From contig NC_086283.1 of assembly GCF_021018805.1 (NCBI RefSeq), positions 22,967,662-23,031,661 of the forward strand: a DNA stretch of 64,000 nucleotides, written 5' to 3'. The notes beneath the pieces were generated by a model, which saw nothing but the letters and a program-made list of their open reading frames with translations, did not search any database and was not told the DNA's origin. Made by a program: the position numbers and the translations under genes. Within the stretch, counting starts at the first letter, position 1. Each line of letters opens with the position of its first letter. Shown here in pieces: positions 59,707 to 64,000 of the stretch. Source of the DNA: Prinia subflava (lineage: Eukaryota; Chordata; Aves; Passeriformes; Cisticolidae).

Positions 59707-62700
59707 TTTGTGACCTTTCCTCTGCCTGGGTGCCAGCTCTTTGGGATACATGCTGTCTGCAGGTACAGTGCCTGGGGAGGGCTGACCCGGGTGAGGCTCT
59801 CCAACACAACACAACTAACACTGCTCAGTGCCACTCTGTGCTGCAGTCTCCTGTGTTCTGGCACATAGTGAAGGGAGGGAAAAACCCTGCCCACAGGGGT
59901 TTTTTGCAACTGCTCAGGGAAGGAATGACTTGGGATTTCTAAGATAGCTGCTGCCCTGACTATCTTGGTAGCAGGGATTGTCCCCGGTGGTTAACATGCT
60001 TATATTCAAAGCAGAAAAATGCTTCTTGTCTACCATACTGCTAAATTATTCAGAAGTTCCTGTTTTGCCTGTAAAAAGCTGAGAGAAGATGCTAAACAAG
60101 GTATGAATATCAAAGGTCCTTTCCCCTGAACACCCCATATGGGGTGCAGCAGTTGCTTTATGATCCCTCCATTCCCACAAGAGAATTCAGAAAGCAGAAA
60201 CCTTGTCTAAATAAAGACAACCTTGGCAAAGCACATCATTCCAGCCAGAGATTTCTGTCAAGGCAGCGCACGGTCACCGCGAGGCCATGAGGCAGGAACG
60301 GGGAGTGAAGGAACAAGAGAGACGTTTTTGTGGAAATAAACAAGGGAAGGATCCCATGGTGAGAGATGCATGTGAGTGCAGGGGCTGCCTCAATACCGCC
60401 CAAGGCAACACTCCAAGAATGGTTATTTCCTGACAGGCTCTCTCCAGGGCAGGGTTTCCAGTTTTTACACCCCTCCTAAATCCCAGCAGCCAATGCAAGC
60501 AGGAGAAAAGCAGCACAAGTGCTTGTAAACATACTACACACATCACAGAGCTCAATATGCCACGTGTATGTGTTAAACCTAGCCCTACTGATATGTTAAT
60601 TTTCTTATAGGGTCTGAATTTCCCTTGAAAAGGTGGCGTTCCTTCAGGAACAAAAAGAAGTGGGATTTCAGCTTCATGGAGCTCAGGGAGAACAGAGGGT
60701 GAGCACAGACAGAGGTTACCTCCAGGGATGGTTTGTCATAGCAGCAGATTCTCATGATGTGAGTTCTACCAAGGCACACGAGCCTTCTCCCTAATCCAGC
60801 CAGGTGAGACTAATTTACTTCTCTAAATCAGAGCCTTGGAAAGTAGAACCCCTGTGCAGAAATGTCCCTCTGTTTAATACAGTCCCTATTTAATACAGTA
60901 AAGATAGTCTTAGATCAACTTCCATTCAACTGCCATTCAATCAGCTGTGGAACTCATGATAGTTGGGATGAAAATGGGATTTGAGGGAAAAGTTCTGAGA
61001 TATCCTCAGCAGAAACTGGAAATAGAAAAGTGTAGATCCGAGCAGCTCCTTTCATGCTTGGGCAGGAGCTGTCGGTGCCAGGAATAGGCAGAAAAGTTTA
61101 TCAGATACTTAGATGTTCCTTCTTCTCCAGACACATGGTTTCTCCTACCTACATCAAGGAAAGAGAAGTGTAAGTGAGGTGCTCCCAACTGATTCTACCA
61201 GTCCACACAGGAGACAGAACCCTGTGAGAATTCCTGTCCTGTCTCACAGCTCCCCAAACACCCAAAGGGCCTCCAGCCTGCTCCAGGCACCTCCTTCCCT
61301 CTCCAGCTATGCACAGGCTTCTGCAAATGTGGTTGTCCACCTGTAAGAAAGTGCTAATATTGATTGAAGCAATGTGAAATATTGGGGACTCAGAATTTTC
61401 TGCTCTCATAAGGATAAACCATAAGTGCCTAATCTTGAATGGATATTCTGTATAACCTGTTGAACTCAACAAATCATATTTGAGGAAAGACCTTACATTA
61501 TCAAATTCAATCTATGGTCCAGAAAGAAACCCGGTGAGAATGTAGCACTAAGAATGAAAGATTGGTTCTTTGCTGCGGTATCTGTTCCAGGGTTTAATCA
61601 CCTTGCTGTTTAAAAGGAGCCCATGTTTCAGACTCTCTGACTTGGAGTAAATTCCAGCCAATGCCTTTTTTTCCCCTGTCAGATTAGGCAGGAATGGGCC
61701 AAATATGATACACAAAAATGTGATTATGGATTTTTTTTTCTGCTTCCTCTGTTGTCTTTTTGCTAAAGAAATTAAGTTAATGCAACTTTAAGGCCACGTT
61801 CCTTTGCCAAAGTTGCATGTTGGAAAATCCTCTTGACTTTGGAGCATTTCTAAAGCTCTCTGCTGTCCAGCAGTTTTGCTAATCTCAGAGCTGGTGACAC
61901 ACTCATGAATTCTTCTAGAAGCCACTTGTGACAAACCAACAGTAGGAATGAGACCCTGGACAATACAGTGTGGATCAAATAGGCCTTCTACTCCCTCCAC
62001 CAGTGCAGCACCATTACTTCTGTGTCACACAGATGCTCTGAAGACAAAACACTCAGGTTTTTGATCCTCAGATGCCTGACCCAGCACTGGAATTAAAATG
62101 CTCACCAAATAAGCAAGGTACCAAGGTCATGTACTCCATGCTCTCCTCCCCAGGGTCCTGTGAGGTACATGCAATTACAGAGGCAAACAGAAGCTCTTTC
62201 TGGTCAGACAGGGTTTGTGGCTGTTGTCCTTTAAGGAAAAATACTAGTGTGGTCGGGGAAATGATGTACATGGATTCCAATTTCTAATTTTGTACTGGAT
62301 TCCCTCTTAAACTTCTGAAAGAAACACCAGAAAATATCCATCCCAAGGTCGGGAATGAAGACAAATAAATAAATACGCAAATACTATAATTTGTCTGGGC
62401 TGCAGTCATTGCAAAATGGCCACTGAATTCAACAGGGTGAGTAAAACTTTACAATTTGGTTGTTATTTTGGAACACTGACAGTAGATATCATCTTGCAAA
62501 GAAGAGTGATTCATCCAAGTGCTTAGAGGATGGGAGCTCTGGACAGGTCCTGAGGCTGATGACCAACATAAACAGGCTGTAAATTCAGTAGGTAATAGTG
62601 CAAGTCAAAGGAAAAAAGGGAGAGAAAGGAAAACATATGGCCAGAGTCAGAGAAGGAGATCAAAGTCTGAAAAGTGAAAACAAATCCAGAAATTCAGACA

Positions 62701-64000
62701 GGGAAATATTTGCTCCTGCCTAAGCACATACAGCAAATCCTGCCGAGGAGATTGCGTGGGACATGGTTCACAGAGCCTCAAATGGAAACTGAACTCAGAC
62801 ACCTCTGAACTAATGGAATCTGCAAACCCTCATCCATACTGAGGACCAAGGAAGCTGAAGGAGTCCAATTACAAATCCTGTGGCTCTGCCCCTCTCTAAC
62901 AAACACCTCCTCCAGGCTGTTCTGGAGCAGCTCCACTGTCTGGTGACGCCTGACAGCTCAGTAATCACACGCAGATTTTAAAATGTGAGCTGAAGGATTT
63001 TGTTCAAGAGCTTGACCAACACTGAGGCATAAAAGAGGCTGCAAAGCAATGTAGAGACGTGAGTGGTGTTCTCCTAGAACTGACGGTGGCTGGTACTGTG
63101 TCCAGGTGGATTCATGGCTTCATGTCTGCCAGGTAGGCAGCAGGTTACAGAAACCCTTTTATTGTTTAAGTATTACATGGTGAGCAGCAACTTCCCTGCA
63201 GAGGAGTTTGCATGTCAATGTAATTTATTTTTTGCCTTGACAACTCCTAACTTCTGTGGTGAGTGAGAGCACTTGTCAAAACCCACTCAGATGTAGGGGA
63301 AGATATCACTCTTAATGGCTGAACATATCCAGCACTGGTAACTAATCTTAGTTATCTTTGAGATGTCATGACAAAAATAATTATATGCCACAGACCTCAC
63401 CAATACAGGGCAGGTTGTGCACTATGACACAGGTTTCTCTGTGCAGAATGACATAGCATTATGAACTGTTTCCTCTCAGGGAAGAAGTTAGTGAGGAAAT
63501 TGAAGTGGACTGAGGTGGAGTGTTGATCCTGCACTGCAAGGACTTATCTCATAAATCATCACCCCTCCAGTTTGTGTCCCTTGACTTTCAGGAGAGTGAT
63601 ATTGGAGACTCTCTCTCCAATGAGGCCATGCCCAGTACTGAGCACTCATTGCAAACAAGGAGGGCCTGGGGCTGCTGTGACCAGAAGCAAGAGATGTGCT
63701 GCATTCCTTCACATACTGTCCCAGCTCTGGCTCCTGAGGCAGTACAGTGAAACCTCCTAGTGAGGCTGAAAAGAAGGAACCATTCTGGATCTGCAAACCC
63801 AGTCTGGACTTGGAGGTTAAAAGAGTTTGAATGCACCACAGGGATGTACAAACAGCTAAACCCCAGGTAGGCAGAGAGGCAGCAGAGGCTGGAATTTCAG
63901 AGAACTGATGCTGGCAGAAGATAGTAAGGTATCAGAGCAGTGAATTCAGCTTGGAGTAAGTTTTTCTTGGGAAGAACTATCCGTGTTTGCCAGCACAGTG

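Larger units (their letters stand above)
48400..64000. other. AR upstream flank, distal part
   Basis: Mostly unique intergenic sequence. Apart from the repeats listed separately (MIR-like 53.6 kb, CR1 55.0 and 58.3 kb, AAAAG array 55.6 kb, short duplications) I recognise nothing. A 125-bp open segment at 52930-52806 on the minus strand has a plausible acceptor (GCCTGCAG) and donor (CACAG|GTGAAT) but no partner exon that I can identify. Confidence 0.5.

Overview
The window is a vertebrate, almost certainly avian, genomic segment that carries a complete androgen receptor gene (AR, NR3C4) on the minus strand. All eight coding exons can be placed to the base. Every intron is GT-AG, the reading phase is continuous, and exons 2 to 7 measure 152, 117, 288, 145, 131 and 158 bp, the sizes I recall for human AR. 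The predicted protein has 684 residues. A bird, and probably a songbird, is suggested by several truncated CR1 LINE copies, a solo LTR whose ends resemble passerine ERVL-type LTRs I remember, and an AR gene only about 35 kb long. The species call is inference.

Layout from left to right, which is AR 3' to 5': 1-6515 is AR 3' UTR and downstream flank, with several candidate poly(A) signals and a GT-rich minisatellite. 6516-10726 holds exons 8 to 4, the hinge and ligand-binding domain. Exons 3 (16117-16233) and 2 (23352-23503) encode the zinc-finger DNA-binding domain. Intron 1 (23504-40809) has an internal CpG-rich patch beside a 54-base T run. Exon 1 (40810-41717) encodes the whole N-terminal transactivation domain inside a CpG island that runs to about 42.6 kb and should contain the promoter. 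From 42.65 to 64 kb I recognise no gene. That flank holds a solo LTR, CR1 and possible MIR fragments, an uninterrupted (AAAAG)56 array, and a few splice-flanked open stretches (44.9-48.4 kb, minus strand) that might be exons of an unidentified gene.

The most notable protein feature is in the AR N-terminus. Both motifs known in mammals to contact the AF-2 groove carry Leu-to-Phe changes at the equivalent place (FQSFF and WPTFF), and the domain has no polyglutamine or polyglycine tract. I found no sign of a novel multi-gene system. Apart from AR, the window is ordinary avian intronic and intergenic DNA.
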